Source: Phlegmacium glaucopus | Lineage: Eukaryota; Basidiomycota; Agaricomycetes; Agaricales; Cortinariaceae | Length of the DNA stretch: 64,000 bases | Assembly (NCBI GenBank): GCA_015039465.1 | Contig: MU130626.1 | Location: forward strand, 236,804-300,803 | Reading direction: 5' to 3' | Part shown: positions 34,063-47,427 of the stretch, one piece after another | How positions within the stretch are numbered: the first letter of the stretch is position 1 | Layout: every line of letters starts with the position of its first letter | The notes under the pieces: generated by a model | Database searches by the model: none | The model's input: the letters and a program-made list of their open reading frames with translations, nothing else | What the model was told of the DNA's origin: nothing | Position numbers and translations under genes: made by a program

Positions 34063-36025
34063 CTAGCAAAATCCTCTCCATCGAATTTCAATCCAACGGA
34101 ATGGAAAATACAGCAAACCGCTGACCACAAAGGCGACCTCAAACCCAATATCTCCTGTCCTACGAGCAATGGGGCCTGTAAACCATACTTGGCTCATAGA
34201 AGGAATTATCACACCAAATGACAATACACCCGCAGCCACCGCAGCGATTCCAGATGGAAGGCGCCTGGGAACATTCCATGCTGTTATGTCATATAGGAAG
34301 GGATCGTTTTTGCGGAAGTAGAGATGTTCTATCATAATGATGGCGATGTAGGCAGAGACCCAGTATCCGACTAATCCAAGAAAGTTGGTTATGGTATCAT
34401 AACCTCGGTGGGCACCAACAATTGAGATTGGCACAACGCTGTTAAATCGGCAAACATCGATCAAAACCCCTCCAACACGATTGGTATATGATGAAACAAT
34501 GCCACCTACATAGCAGTTGCTACCACCGAGAATACGTATCGTGGTACTATGGCCAAAATAGGCATGAACGCTTGGAGGTTGATTGACGCAGAATAAAATG
34601 TAGCAGCAATGTTTCCGGCAACAGAGAGGCTCAGCAGAACCATAAGAAATTTGCCGAAATTGCCTACGGGGCGAAGCATGGCTTCAAGCAGCCCACCTAA
34701 ATTGCCGCCGGTATATCCTTGCTCCCATATAGGGACAGAGGGTGCTGCAACAGCGGCAGCGGCTCCGAGACATTGGAGTGATACCTGAGAAGTAGAGAAG
34801 GTTAGGGTAAGGAGTGGAAACAAAGTTGATACATACGATGGGTAGTAAAAGCCCTGCATAGGCAGATAGAAAGATTTTCCAACTAGCGAATCTTTGAAAT
34901 TTTATTAAATAGCTTCCCAAGAATTTCGCACCTTGAGACATTTGGATGATAATAGCTTGTGAAATCAGAACTGAGGCCCGAATAGGGAATAGCAAATCCA
35001 GCCAATGTTGAAGCAAATTTTAAAATAGTGGGGGCAGTAGCTGGTACGGCTGGCGGCGGGTTGGATAGATGTTTTCCACCGACGACAGCAACGATGACGA
35101 ATGTAATTAGGACAGGAATCCAGGATATCTGTCCATACCTGTAACATTCATCGAACTTCAGTTGTCTCATAACAACATGTTGATTGAGTATTACCAATTA
35201 AGAACTGGAAATCCGCAAAACGATACCAGAAGGGATATTACTGCAATCACGACTATCCCAACGCTGGCGCAGGGGATGTGTAAGACTTTCGATACCATAC
35301 CAGGAATAGGAGCAGGAAGGACGTACCTCCAGCTCAGGTTTCCATTGGCGACACTTGCCAACGCTTGTCCTCCCACAATGCAGTTCAAAATTGAAAATCC
35401 GACCATGGCGGATAAATTCATAATACAAATTAAAATGACTCCGTAATATCTTTGGGCATGATTTCAGTAAATGAATTCGCGAACAACGTATTACTAACCC
35501 AAAGGTATATCGAGATATTATCATTTGCCTCATTCCTAGCTTGGGTCCCCAGGTTGCGCTGTCATGATCGTTTAGGTATATATAAGCGTTGGACCTCATG
35601 AGTCCAAAACTTACAAGTATGCTGGGAATGCACAACAAAGTAGGTTAAAGAAAAGGATCGGAAGGCATGTATCCCGAAGTCCCAATCCGAATACCACTGG
35701 GCCCAATGTCCCAGCAGAGAACCTGAAGCCGCTCAACCAAAGAAGCTCGAAGCAAGAACCCTTCGTACTCACGAGAGAATATTGACGTCCATGGAGAACC
35801 ACATGAAAAACGTCTTGCTGTACGGTTTATCCTCGCGCTCATCCAAAGGAACGGGAGAAATGCCTCAAATAGAGTGATCTTAACAAGTGTAGTGAGGTAA
35901 ATAAAGCTCTTACCTCTCGATTCAAGACCCAATGTCAGTAATTTCCTGGACATCCGTTCCCAACGAGGATGATTGGAATGAACAATCGTCACATTTTCTC
36001 TCCGTAGATTCTTTTCTAGGACCAT
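34063..36025 (-). CDS. Purine-cytosine permease (NCS1, FCY2-like), copy 3
   Basis: The same ten-exon layout as copies 1 and 2: first exon 112 bp from ATG 36025, last exon 376 bp ending at 34063. No break was seen in the exons examined. Motifs include GISPVPLDER, FSAGTLGPVVFGLGLRD, ILNCIVGGQALASVANGNLS, PYSGLSSDFTSYYHPNVS, WEQGYTGGNLGGL, IPISIVGAH-type helices and RKNDPFLYDITAWNVP. It is a predicted plasma-membrane proton symporter for purines and cytosine. It lies 18 kb from copy 2 across the transposon nest, in the same orientation. Its 3' flank (from about 33,910) and upstream flank (to about 37,230) also match copy 1, so the duplication covered at least 3.2 kb. Confidence 0.9.
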
Positions 36026-38531
36026 TTTGAGGAAAGGATTATGGTGGAGCCACTGCGTCGTGGAGATACAAGAGGCGAAGAACAAATATCAAATCTGTTA
36101 CCTCATTATGGCAGTGTTGGACCTAAGGGCCTAAGGCTTGAGGGAAAAAAGATTGCCGTTAACCGCTTGAAATCCAACACTGCATGATGAAACTCGACCG
36201 GTTTGACTGATAGAACAGATGTAAATTATGTAGATACTTTTTTTTGATCAACTTGAAGCTAGTGGGATCGTTGTGGGATGTGGTATGGTGGCCCAGAGTG
36301 ACTTTGTCTTCCAAAGAGAGAAGCGTGAGAGCCTCAAGCGTCAACGGCTGTTCCGCAAGACAATCTGGATGCGACGGGTGGCCAGTTGAGAAGCGAGTTA
36401 CGAAGATTACGGTGGTCAATCAAAGCCAGCGGCTTGATGACCTACTGCGTGTGCACGGTCGGAACACCTAAGGAACGCGCGAAGAAAAAACGTCTATAGG
36501 CTATGGGGCCCATATCATGTTAGCGGGGTGCAGGTGTGCAGGAAGACGAGACGCCGAAAGACAAGCGACGGTATTGAATATTGAACCAAGTATGGTACAC
36601 GGCTGGTACAGAAAGTAGCGTGGGAACAAATAGTGCCACCTGCTTTCATTTGACAGTCGACATGAAATAATTGCAACAAGCTCTGGACATTCGCAATTTG
36701 AATGAAATACGAAAATGAACAGAGATATCGTCAGTTCCATCTGCATATTGTCTCTCGAATATTTACTTTACCCCCCTTTGTTTAACAGAGTCCTAATGCC
36801 ACACAGTTGAAATTGTGAGGAAATAGTTTTACGAACGATTGTACTAGATGGCTGAAGCCATTGTCAAGCAAGTCATTTACTTGTACTGGACAACCACGTA
36901 GGCTCACTCGTGTCAAGTACTTTTGTGAGACCCATGACCATTATTTGCAGCTCCAGCCGTATTCCTTAAATGGACCTTCAACCAAGGACAAGGAAACTGT
37001 CCAGCGACGTATTTATCCAAATTCTTCGTCGCCCATTTCTTCGACGTGTCTATCTCACTTTCTAGCGCCTTCCAAAATACCCATCAACAACGGGGTGGTA
37101 AATTGAGGTTGGATTCCACTTTGTTAGCCAATGACGAGAACTATATTACTACCCACTGCCGACTTCGACATCAACATTCCCAACACCACATCAACGTTCA
37201 TTCTATCAGACCTTGCCCTTCTCCCATCCTGGCGAGCACTATAATGAACCACCTAGGAGTAATGAAAAATGAATACCGTTTAGTATGCGATATCAAAACC
37301 AATGGAGCCATACCGGCTGGTACCTGGCCTCAGTCGTTCTCCGTCTTTTTCGTCTCTCTCAACCAACCTCCACTTTATGTTGTTACTGATGGGAGCCGAA
37401 AATGTTGTGGGCCAACGGTACCTCTGTTAGACACTTGTATTTGATGATTTTCGGTAAGTCACTATTTACTATCAAAGTCAAGAACATTGTCATTGACGGT
37501 CGCTGGCAAGTTCAGATTCCACCACTGCAACTCCTCGTATCGGCAATGATATCTATCGCAGTGGCATCGAAACGGCATAATCTTGCAAGGTAGAAGTGGA
37601 GAGAGAGGCCACCGCATATGACAATGTCGACCAAGATCAGCCATTGACAGCATCGGTCCTGTTGTATCACGCAGAGTGACTTGAACCCGTGGCAAGAGCA
37701 AACTTGTAAGTTGCAAGGCACCTTAACAACCTCATGTCGAGCGAAAGATCAGAAATTTTTGTCAAGTACTTTGCTTCAAATGACAGTTTAATGACGTGTC
37801 CATCTAATAATAGCTTCTAATAGCCGCGAACAATCGATTGCGTCATCGATTTATTGATTGGAGTTTTTCAAATTTCACAGGAGACAAAACTGTTTTGTAT
37901 TTAAAGATTCGTGTGGTGGTTTGGTAAGCGGTAGTAAGATTGCAGCACGACTGAAACGACTACGACTCTCGTACTCGTCTCGTTTCTGTTTGTCCGTTTC
38001 TACGACTCGGAAGCATTACCACCAACGACAGCCTCCACACTTGGTGGGCATCCGTCGTGGCAATGCTTTAATGCCGCATTTCGGGTTCTCACCTAATGAC
38101 ATTCAATTAATTTGTCCTGCGGCCCTCTAGCCAAACTTGCGAGAGTCACCCAGTCATCGGCTTCTGCTCTGTGTTGACCTATTTCTGCGATCTTGAGAGA
38201 TGGCTTAGACCTATGACCGCTCCCTCCATGAGGTGACGGCTCCGACATGGCTAATCTGTTCTTACAAGTGCATGACATAAATATTTCTCAAGCGCCAGTA
38301 TGTATCTCACGACAATTGTTCCACAAACACTCAGCCTTGACAGGCGGCTGACATGTCGTGGAACCCTACTCCAATCCTTCAAATGGCACCAATCGGGTGT
38401 TGCAAACCTTCCCTCCGCTTATGTCATGACAATTCTTGAACAAATCGCGTGTGTTTATTACATTCTGGGCTCGTATAAAGAAGGGGCGCTCAGGACCCAG
38501 TGTTTTTCTGACCAGTGACTTGATTTTTAAA
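36026..38531. other. Intergenic region, mostly duplicated permease upstream DNA
   Basis: From 36,240 to 37,230 the sequence matches the upstream flanks of the other permease copies. A small frame around 37,240-37,444 (MKNEYRLVCDIKTNGAIPAG) has no known family. The stretch from 37,450 to 38,530 has no supported gene. Confidence 0.5.
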
Positions 38532-39901
38532 ATGTGGTATAACGTCTTGCCCATCACCTGCTCACTCTTAATTTTCACTACCTGTTCACACTTAATTTTC
38601 ACAGTTAGTGCTGCTGCGTCCTCGAACGCGTTGCCTTCCGATTCCTCAAATCCGACCCCCTTTTCACCAGGTTTCGATATCGGAGCCGTCATATCTCTCG
38701 CCAAGTCCTTACCTTCTCACTCTTGGGAATTTGGCACCGCATCCGAAGCGCTGTTGGAATTGTATGACCCTCACCATGCTGTCTTTGGCGCCAACCCTTT
38801 CCCAGTCCCCACCATTCCCCCAAGTCAGTCAGTCTCCCTTAATTACGCCCAACAAAAAATCGTGATTGGACCTGGTGCAAATGGTCTTAACAACGGTAAT
38901 GGAGCGGTGGGCGATCCTGCAAGCTTGGGTGTCAGTGCCGTTTTGCTAGGCAAGACAGACAACAAGTACTTCGATGCCGCCAAAGGGGAGATTGAATACA
39001 TCCTTGGACAAGCTCCGCGATGGTGGAATGGAGCTATCTCGCATCGCGCTCAATACGCCGAGCTATGGTAGGTGTTCATCTATGGGATGAAAATCGACAT
39101 TCAATATCGACCTGATGATTTCATTATACTAGGGCAGATTTCATCTATATGGCACCCCCATTTCTTGCTTATTATGGGGCTGCAACAAACAACGCGTCCG
39201 TCTTACGAGAATCTGTAGAACAATGCCGTTTATACCGACAGGTATTACTCGCCAACACGACTTCTGGTCCATATACTCCCCCTGTCAGCCACCCAGACGT
39301 AGCCTCTGGTCTTTGGGTACACATAGTTGGTCCAGTCAGCGCTGACCCGGGAATTTGGTCAACAGGAAACGCGTGGGCTGCAGCTGGTATGACGCGTGTC
39401 CTGGCCACTGTTCTCAAAGCTCCTTCGCACCTCTACCAAGATCAACCAACTTCGGCGAGCGACCTAGCAGTCAGCTGGAAAAACCAAGCAGTTAATGATC
39501 TAACCACCTTTATCTGCGAAATATTGGAGGCAGCGATGCTTATGCCAATGGATGATGGGCTATTACTTAATTACCTAGACGACACCCAGTGGTTCGGGGA
39601 GACATCCGGAACCGCATTACTAGCGAGTGTCGCATATCGCTTGAGTGTACTTGCACCTTCCCTGCATATTGAACCAGCAGTCGTCGACAACTACGTTCAA
39701 TGGGCCGAAGATATCCGGTCTGTTTTTGGACAGGGACATATAACTTCGAATGGAACAGCAACGCCTGCTGTAAACCCATTGGGATGGGGTGATAAAAAGC
39801 CGTGGACGGCTGGAAGTCCAGAAGGTCAAAACTTTGTAGTGATGATGTACGCCGCTTGGAGAGACTGCGTCGTCGCGAAAGTGAAAGGATGCAATGCTTG
39901 A
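38532..39901 (+). CDS. Secreted GH88/GH105-like glycoside hydrolase, 434 aa
   Basis: Two exons (38532-39067 and 39133-39901) join in frame across a GT..AG intron to 1305 bases. The N-terminus MWYNVLPITCSLLIFTTCSH is a hydrophobic signal peptide ending near SAAA. The body has the alpha/alpha six-barrel pattern of unsaturated glucuronyl / rhamnogalacturonyl hydrolases (GH88/GH105, YteR-like). Landmarks are WWNGAISHRAQYAELWADFI, MAPPFLAYYGAATNN, GPVSADPGIWSTGNAWAAAG and GSPEGQNFVVMMYAAWRDC. Such enzymes remove the unsaturated sugar left by pectate or rhamnogalacturonan lyases, so a role in pectin breakdown outside the cell is likely. Length is usual for the family. I did not assign the catalytic Asp residues. 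The upstream ATG at 38436 would destroy the signal peptide and is rejected. Confidence 0.8.
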
Positions 39902-42237
39902 TGTGGAAGGGAGCCGGAAGTTTTTTTTGTTTTGGTAATATAATGCCGGAATGGCGCTTATTTTTAACAGGTCTCGACACTTTTTTTTTTTTTTCTTCCC
40001 AGTTTTCTGGCTAACCATATGTAATTGTTATGTGCTATACTAGTTATTTATCTATTCCTGGTCAGGCTCCTAAAAACCAGCCTCTCGTATCACTCGTAAA
40101 GGGAATTAATGGATGGAAAAGTAAACAAACATACCACGGTCGATAGGCTGGGCGAACTAACTTTGTATTCGGTGGTCGGTGGTTCTCGGGCAATACTTCG
40201 ACACCTATCTTTAACACATTTCGACTTGTACTTTCTTTTTTTTCTTCCTAGTTGGTGGGCTAATTATACGTAGCTGTGCTATATTAGTGCCCCTAGGTCT
40301 ACCGGATAAAACCCCATCTTTGTATATAAGTATTATCTGTTTCGGCTTGAAAACCTCTTGGAGTTGTATGTAGTACGCCTTATTTTTATTTAAGTTATTA
40401 TGTATACCGAGTGGATATCATCAACTCGGTAAAAATATGGTTGTAATCCGAAGGTCTACCGCCGGTTCTGAGCAAGCCCTTGCTCCGGACATCCTCCAAA
40501 GGTGAATGTGGAGACCCATCTGCCAAACATTCTCCGTCGAATAAACCCTAGGTCACATTTTATACTCACGAGAACATCGGCGTATACACTCAGTGTTAGT
40601 TTCAGGTTAGCGACTACAGTACAAATGTTTTTTTGTCGTGTTTCGATACGACATTTTTTTAGTTTTGTAATATTCGGTTATAAATAAATGAAGCAAAATT
40701 TCATGGGAGCAGAGGGGAGATAGTCGCGGGGGGCTTATTTCCTCTACCTCCCTGGTCCTGGGCCTTCATGGCATTACAATTCCTCAAAAGCTTCAAGAAG
40801 GGCTAGGGACTGAGGGCCCGCAGACACTAAAATTGGATCCTACTATTCTACTTCAAGCGAAAAGGGAGTTAGGATGTGTCTGAAAGAGATTTTAAAACCA
40901 TACGCAACTTTTTCGAGGTAGGAACACAGTGAGCGAGCCAGTTTTGAAGCCATCAGAAATTGGTCTGGTACCACAGTGTTGTTCAGCTTGCAAAAAAAGA
41001 ATTACTTTTACCAGATGTATAAGAACAACGGGATTTTTTTTAGTGATATTGTCAAAAAGTAGCGGTGACTAAGAAAGTACCATCACACCTTATTGCATAG
41101 AAGGTTGTCACGAGACCTATGCACTATGAGAAAGTCAAAGAATCGCAACTGCTAACAGATTTTTCTATGTTGCGAATAGTACGAAGTCCTTGCAGGTATC
41201 TGTTGAGGCATCTGTCAAGAAGCTACCTAACTGCCTCGATCTCCATTGGTGGGATTAAGATACATGTGCGGAAGAGGTTAGGCGTGCGCTCCATATACTC
41301 TTGTCCTCGGTAAGCTAATTTTCTTCCATCGACCCAGGAGTCTGAGACACACCTGTAGCCTATTCTCCTTAGCCTTACATGTGTCAATGCAGATTCTTCC
41401 CCCCCCCCAATCCCTTTGTAGCAGAGCGAAGGCGCGATTTTGTTTGGATAAAGTAATGAAACTGAATATATCCCACTTTGAGGTGAGAATTCAATTCACC
41501 AGCTTGTCATGTTATTTTAACTCCGCGGTAAGTGGGTCTGAAAGACACATGCGACAAGAGCATATGAGAAAAGTCACCGTAAGTTTGTAGCACACGCACC
41601 GTTTTCTATTACTATTTCTACCCCGAGTGCCATATAAAAGTGGGAAATGGGGTTTACAGTGACCAGCCTCTGGTTGCGTTGTTTGAGCGGGACTGAAAGA
41701 TGTTTTTTTTTTCGGCCACATGGGCGTACGATTAGAGTATGCACGATAGGAGCCGTAGTTGTCTTTAAAGTTCGGTCGTTTAGAAAGCAAACCCCTGAGA
41801 GCGGTTGAAAGTCTTGGCAGATACCAAGGGCTACCAAGACAATTAGACAAGATTAAAGCGTAGTCCTTCCTAACAGGTTTTTGGCGGGCTCGAAACCAGC
41901 CGCTGTTCTGTCAGTGGTAGGAGGAGAAAAAAATAATAGGGGTCGGGGGTCCTTGGTGGTGCTAATTCCTTCCACTTCAACTTTCTTTTTTTTTGTTATC
42001 GAATCCACATTGACATTGTTTCTGAGATTTTGTGAATGCGGTGTTAGAGGGGAGGGTTGAAGGTATATCCGTGCTGATCCGTGTTGATTGTAAGTTGTAA
42101 CTCAGCTAAAAAAACGAATATTTCATACCTTTTTTTGCCTATACTTTCTTCCTTCCTTCCTCGCCCTCTCATCGAGGTCCTTCGGGCTTGTCACCATCTC
42201 ATTTCCATTCGGGATACTTGGACTTGCATCATAATTT
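39902..42237. other. Intergenic region with a short internal duplication
   Basis: No gene is supported. Sequence near 39,975-40,050 (poly-T, TCTTCCCAGTT, ATGTGCTATACTAGT) is echoed near 40,225-40,300, a decayed tandem copy. The rest is low-information sequence with C and T runs near 41,400 and 41,700. Confidence 0.45.
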
Positions 42238-43276
42238 ATGGCAACGGAACATGTTGTAGTGTCGACAACGGGGGGAACATCGATCAGGTCGATGTCTATA
42301 GTTTCAAAGGGAGATGTAGAACATGCTGCTCCAAAGCAGACAGTATCTCTATGGTCGTATCTCATGACGGATGTAGACGCTGCACAGACAACTGCACCGT
42401 TGGCTGCCTACTGTTTCATGACTGGTTTCATGTGAGCCACCACATATTTTTTTCCATTACCATCCTTGTTCTCATCTACAGTACCACAGTGATGTTGTTT
42501 CTTTCTCTGCAATCTTCGTTTGGTGCGGTTTTCAAACTGGTAACTTTGCCCAGGTACTTAGATGCATGTCCCAATTCCTTATCTTATCTAATTTTTTTTC
42601 TGTCAGTTAGCTCTTGCACTCGCCCGTCTCTTTGAAGGCGCTCCCGGATCCCAGGATCATACTTTTCACAGGGCAGATCAACAAGCTTTATGTTCTTTGA
42701 TCAGCTTCAACCTTGGTGCATTCGTTGGGCGGATAGGTGATAGGGTGGGAGCACACAAACGGATATGGCTCATCACCGGAACATTCATTCAGGCCCTCTT
42801 CACCATGGCGAGTGCTATCGCATTTTGGAAGGCTGAACAACCCAGTATCTCCAACGCGCGTGACGACCCCGCTTGGACGAATGCATTAACTTTCGTTGGC
42901 CTGGCCTTTATGAGTGCAAGTCTAGGCGTGCAAGGTATATTGGGCAAACGTCTGAACACGCAATTCGGAACTACAAGTGCGTTTTTTTATAGACATTCCC
43001 CCCTTTTTAACACGTATACTCAGACATCTTGTAGTTGTATTGACGACCGTGTGGGTTGAACTCATGTCGGATCCTCGTCTGTTCAGGCTCCGTCAACGAG
43101 TCATGACCCGAGATCACAGATTGATCGCCGCCGTCTCATTGTTCCTAGGGGCTTTCGTCGGTCGTTCGATACTAGGCCAAATCGGCACGGCTGGGACGAT
43201 GGGAGTCGGCGTTGGTTTCCGTGTTCTCATTACCTTATCCTGGATATTTGTCCCCGGCACAACACCTTGCTCATAA
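42238..43276 (+). CDS. DUF1275 (YoaK-like) membrane protein, 289 aa
   Basis: Four exons (42238-42431, 42490-42553, 42607-42976, 43035-43276) join in frame to 870 bases. Motifs of fungal DUF1275 proteins are present: WSYLMTDVDAAQTTAPLAAY, GFIDVVSFSAIFVWCGFQTG with NFAQLALALARLFEG, then ISFNLGAFVGRIGDRVG and FVGLAFMSASLGVQGILGKR. Near the end, AAVSLFLGAFVGRSILGQIG is followed by a last helix ending FVPG. About six membrane helices are expected. The family is an integral-membrane protein of unproven function. All introns are GT..AG and 52-59 bp. A decayed copy lies at 55,550-56,100. Confidence 0.88.
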
Positions 43277-44477
43277 TGCACTACAACCCGACCTTCCTCT
43301 TCCCATCAACTATAAAACGATCCATATTCCACCCCCCCTGTAGAACTTTTTCACTCTGACACCCTTATACACGGCCGGTCAACGCTATAGAGTCGTCGTT
43401 ATCGCTAGGTTCTTATTTTGTATCTATCAATTGTACCCTTCCCATGTGAAGGAAGTAATAACGAACAGTGATGTCTCCTTCTCTTCCCTGGAATACATCA
43501 TTTGGTGCTCCAAGTTTTGGGGAAATAATATCATTTCCCCCAGAACAAACCCTGGTCGTTGTAATATGTGGTTATAGAAGCAAGGTCAAAAGAACTAGAT
43601 CTATGTCTTTCGTTGCCTGCTCCTAAATGACAACTGTGTAATTTTCCGTTCGAGTCTGGACCCATTAGAACGACATCTCCGGCTTTTTATGCTCAAGGCT
43701 GTGCTTACGGAAAACTATTACAGTCGGTTTTCAGTGTGGCAGCGTGCATTTTATTCGGCATAACTTTAGTAGTACGTGAGATCTCCTATTTTACGTTGGT
43801 CACTTGGCAGTTGTCCCCCAAGCGCTCGCATCCTATGGGTACCTTTAGTTCATCTGCCATGTTTAGTGATCCACATATCAAGTTATCAAAAGTAAAAATA
43901 GTGCGATATGATTTCGCGTTTTGACCTCGGTAACGATGAACCTAGCTATAGATTGTATACTATGTAATAAACAATTGACTTGCAATTGGTGAACAATAAG
44001 CTATATACAGGATAAAAGGGAAAATGTCAGTTAGGGAATGTATTCCGGAAAAAGTGGCGCCATACTCGCGTTATGCTCCGGATCAATACTGCAACATTCA
44101 TTCCTGATTATCATAAAATACGAGTCTCCTTGGTTCGGACTATCGGGCTTTGTGTCACTAGCGGCAATTATATAAGACACAAAAGCGCTGAAACATTAAA
44201 GCTGTTTGTCAATTGACTTACACTACCTAGCCCAAAGCCAACAGCTGTACCAGCTGTACCCTCTACCTCGACGTAAAATTAAACCTTGTGGTGCATGCAC
44301 ACCTCCTTGACGGGTACGCCCCAATCATCATGTCCACAGATGTGTTGTTGAAGTATATATAGCGACAATTAGTGACTGTGTTTCCCTTCCATTCAGCGAG
44401 TTCTTGGACCAGCCGTTGTTCAAACACTCTTTGCAGCCATCTCTCTTGCGCCAAATTCTGTGCAAGAACAGTCCGTA
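43277..44477. repeat. Intergenic part of the segmental duplication
   Basis: No gene is supported. The first few hundred bases (ATATTTGTCCCC, then GTAGAACTTTTTCAC, then GATGTCTCCTTCTCTTCCCTGG) match the flank after the pseudogene at 56,060-56,330, showing that the duplication covers intergenic DNA. Confidence 0.6.
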
Positions 44478-47384
44478 ATGGCGAAATATTCATTTTTAGG
44501 TCCCACGAGGCCGGAGATCGATGAGGAGCCAATTGATGCCAATGGACAGAGTCAGGTAAGTGGTGGGGTTAAGCGTTAAACAAGCAGTGTTGGGCTCATT
44601 CTCAAAAGGAACAGGCTTCGGCTTCGCAGTCCACCAACGATGAGCATATCGTCATTCCCCTCGACAATGTGGCACATTCTCTGTATCCTTCTAGCAAAGA
44701 ACTGCACGATGGTTCAAGTTCTAGATTGTCACAAATGCTAGACGTAACCGTAGTCCCGCAGATTCCCGGAAAGCTTTTTCTGGATCAGAACACGCCTACC
44801 TCACGCTATATATCTGAGCCTGATAATCGTTGTTTGATCTCTCATGCCACGACTTCACCGCAAGGGTGTACTGGATCCTCGCCGATAGCTGATACTCGTC
44901 GTCTTGCGAAATTGCACCGTACTATGCGCGGCTATCCCCACCCATACCGTTCTAATTCAAGGGAATCTATCGAACAACTTGGTCCCGGAAAAATGTCGAG
45001 TTCACACGATCTTACTCCCGTCGCAGAACCTTCATGTTTGTCAACTGATCCCCCAGAAATCTCGCATAAGGAGACGTTAATCTCCAATGCAACTTGTGAA
45101 GACCTGAAGGCTCCGGCCTTGTGTTCACATAGCATCTTTCCTGTTGCTCCCGAAAATTTTACACGACACGAAAAGAGGCGAACAATGTGAGAGTCCAATC
45201 ATCTGTTCAACTGTTCTTCCTTTAACACTCTTTGCATTAGACCGCGAGAGGCAACGACAGTGAAAATGGGCCCGATTTTGAGAGATTTCTCAGAGTAAGC
45301 CTTTCCAACAATGTTCAACCCAAAAAATTGTTCTTACGTGAGCTATACTTACTAGCCATGATGATATACCAGGATGGACTACTTACATCCATCCTAAAGG
45401 TGGTCGCTATTTTCACCATGCAGAAAAGGTCCTAACATACATTTCATTATCAACTCGAACAATAGTTCTAACATTCAGCTGCAGAAAATATTCACCGCTG
45501 TGGATCTCCACGATTCAGCATACCTGAAAAGGATTTCGACAGTTATCAGCAAAATTGATTCTTTCATCAAGAAGCATCACATTCAGATCTCTGAAAAGAC
45601 TGACCTTGTTCTGGATGTTAACTTGGTTGAGGATAAATATGTTACTGAGTATTATTTCGCTGACCATGGGTCCCGGATCGTGTTCTTTTTGGATGAATTT
45701 TCGCCGAACAATCTACCGCATTGGTCAGATATCAAAGGGATCAGCTCTGCCAGTGGCAATCATCTTCGTATGTCCTCTCTTTCCGAACAGTTAATGATAT
45801 TTCCTCACTCATTTATTCATATACGTGACTTAGGACAAGCACTGGAAACGCAATACTGGTAAGTAAATGGCTTAAGTATGATATTCAAAGGATATTTACT
45901 CCCACCATAGGTGGCATTGTCACACGTACCCAAACTGCATTGAACTAACTGATGATCTCATTTGTGAATTGAGAGCTTCGCTGTCGCACTCCATATCAGG
46001 TATTATTATATCGTAACCATCCCAGAAGCTTCCATCCTGATTTTTGTATTTTCAGATTGCCTGTCACCGTCTTATGCTAACTCACCGTATACTTTGGAAA
46101 ATCTCCAAAAACTCCTCGGTTACACAGACAGCTTAAAAGGTTAGTTCAATTCTGTCTTTAATTTGATCAAATTGTTGAAGGTATTCCACTTTTTCAGATA
46201 ATATTGGACAGCCAAGTAGTGGCTGTATCTATTTTCTGGGTCAGTGATTTTGTTGTGCGTTGCGCATCGTTATAGCTCATGACATCTAGGCCGTCTTATG
46301 TATTCAATCAGTAAAGTCGCCTATCACCTCAATCTAAGAGAATCTCTAATTCTAACATGTTTTAAAGGTAACATGAAATTCTCGAACTTCCAGGGACAGC
46401 CTGTTGAAGCGCGCCTAAACCGTGATCAATCCATCTATGCCAGTGATAGGACTAATCGGCGTACATGTTTCATCAAAACCATTTCCATGTTACTTTTCTC
46501 GGCGCCAGATGCTCACCTTAAAACCCTGCAGAAGATGTGGGTTGACGGGATTATGCATAAAGCTGCGTGTGAGCAATCTTTTAAGGTAGTATCCGACGAA
46601 TGGCGAGAATTCATTCTATATGTAAGTCACGAAGTCCAAACGCTACTATATCTAATTCTCGTCGATTTTTCCACCGTTCAAGGCCACCCTTTTATTGAAC
46701 GCTAACGTGGCTTTTCTGGCTATCCAGAGTGTCGACATCAACCGCAACCGTTTTCGATCTCCTGCTCAAATTTCGAGCTACTGTTCTATCAGTTGCAGTG
46801 TTGGCAGTATCGTATTAGGTCTTTTCTTAATTCGCCAGAATCAACTCAAACACAGAGAAACCGTTCGTGATGTGGTTAGTAGTGATTTATTTCCGTTCAA
46901 ATTCGTCTTGATTTGACGTCCATAACCATCCTTTTTACAGCAAAAGTTCTTAACGAATAGGGCTCATCCTTGGCTTGGCCTGGAAACTTTAGCGATTATG
47001 TTCAGCCTTCCATATGCACTGCTGATGTGGGGGTGAGTGGCTTTCATCTGCTAGTGCGAAGTATTTAAACTATGGTCTCATATGAATGTTTGTCAATACA
47101 GCATGCTATTTTTCTTCATGGCCTTATGGCTCATGTGCTTACATGGCTCAGGCGCTGTTACCCGTTCTGTCGTTATGACGGTATGTAGCGTGATTTTGAT
47201 GCTCATTATCTGGTGCATATGGACGTCATGGGAGGAACAGCGATCCCAGGCCAAAGTTCCAGAGGGCAGGGTTAACACGGCGGTGGTACCAGAACATGAG
47301 TTTGTAGATGATGATCATGAGTCATGCTCATTGTCGATATTTAATCATCAGTTCAATTGTACCATGAACCTACTTCCTCATTAA
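44478..47384 (+). CDS. WW-like domain multi-pass membrane protein (copy A)
   Basis: A many-exon gene with exons 44478-44555, 44615-45186, 45241-45294, 45356-45428, 45479-45767, 45834-45858 and more, all in phase. The N-terminal 220 residues are Ser/Pro-rich and cytosolic. A WW-like motif PGWTTYIHPKGGRYFHHAEK follows; it lacks a clear second Trp. Next come a conserved domain with YYFADHGSRIVFFLDEF and LETQYWWHCHTYPNC, then the block GQPVEARLNRDQSIY. About four C-terminal membrane helices follow (NANVAFLAIQSVD, SCSVGSIVLGLFLIRQ, LETLAIMFSLPYALLMWG, SVVMTVCSVILMLIIWCIW). This arrangement is a lineage-specific family expanded in Agaricomycetes, with no known function. The 3' end is uncertain by some codons. 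Its paralogue is at 57,152. Confidence 0.8.
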
Positions 47385-47427
47385 TATACCCTCATTAATG
47401 CCGGGCTGCTAGAGATTGCGTGACCTA

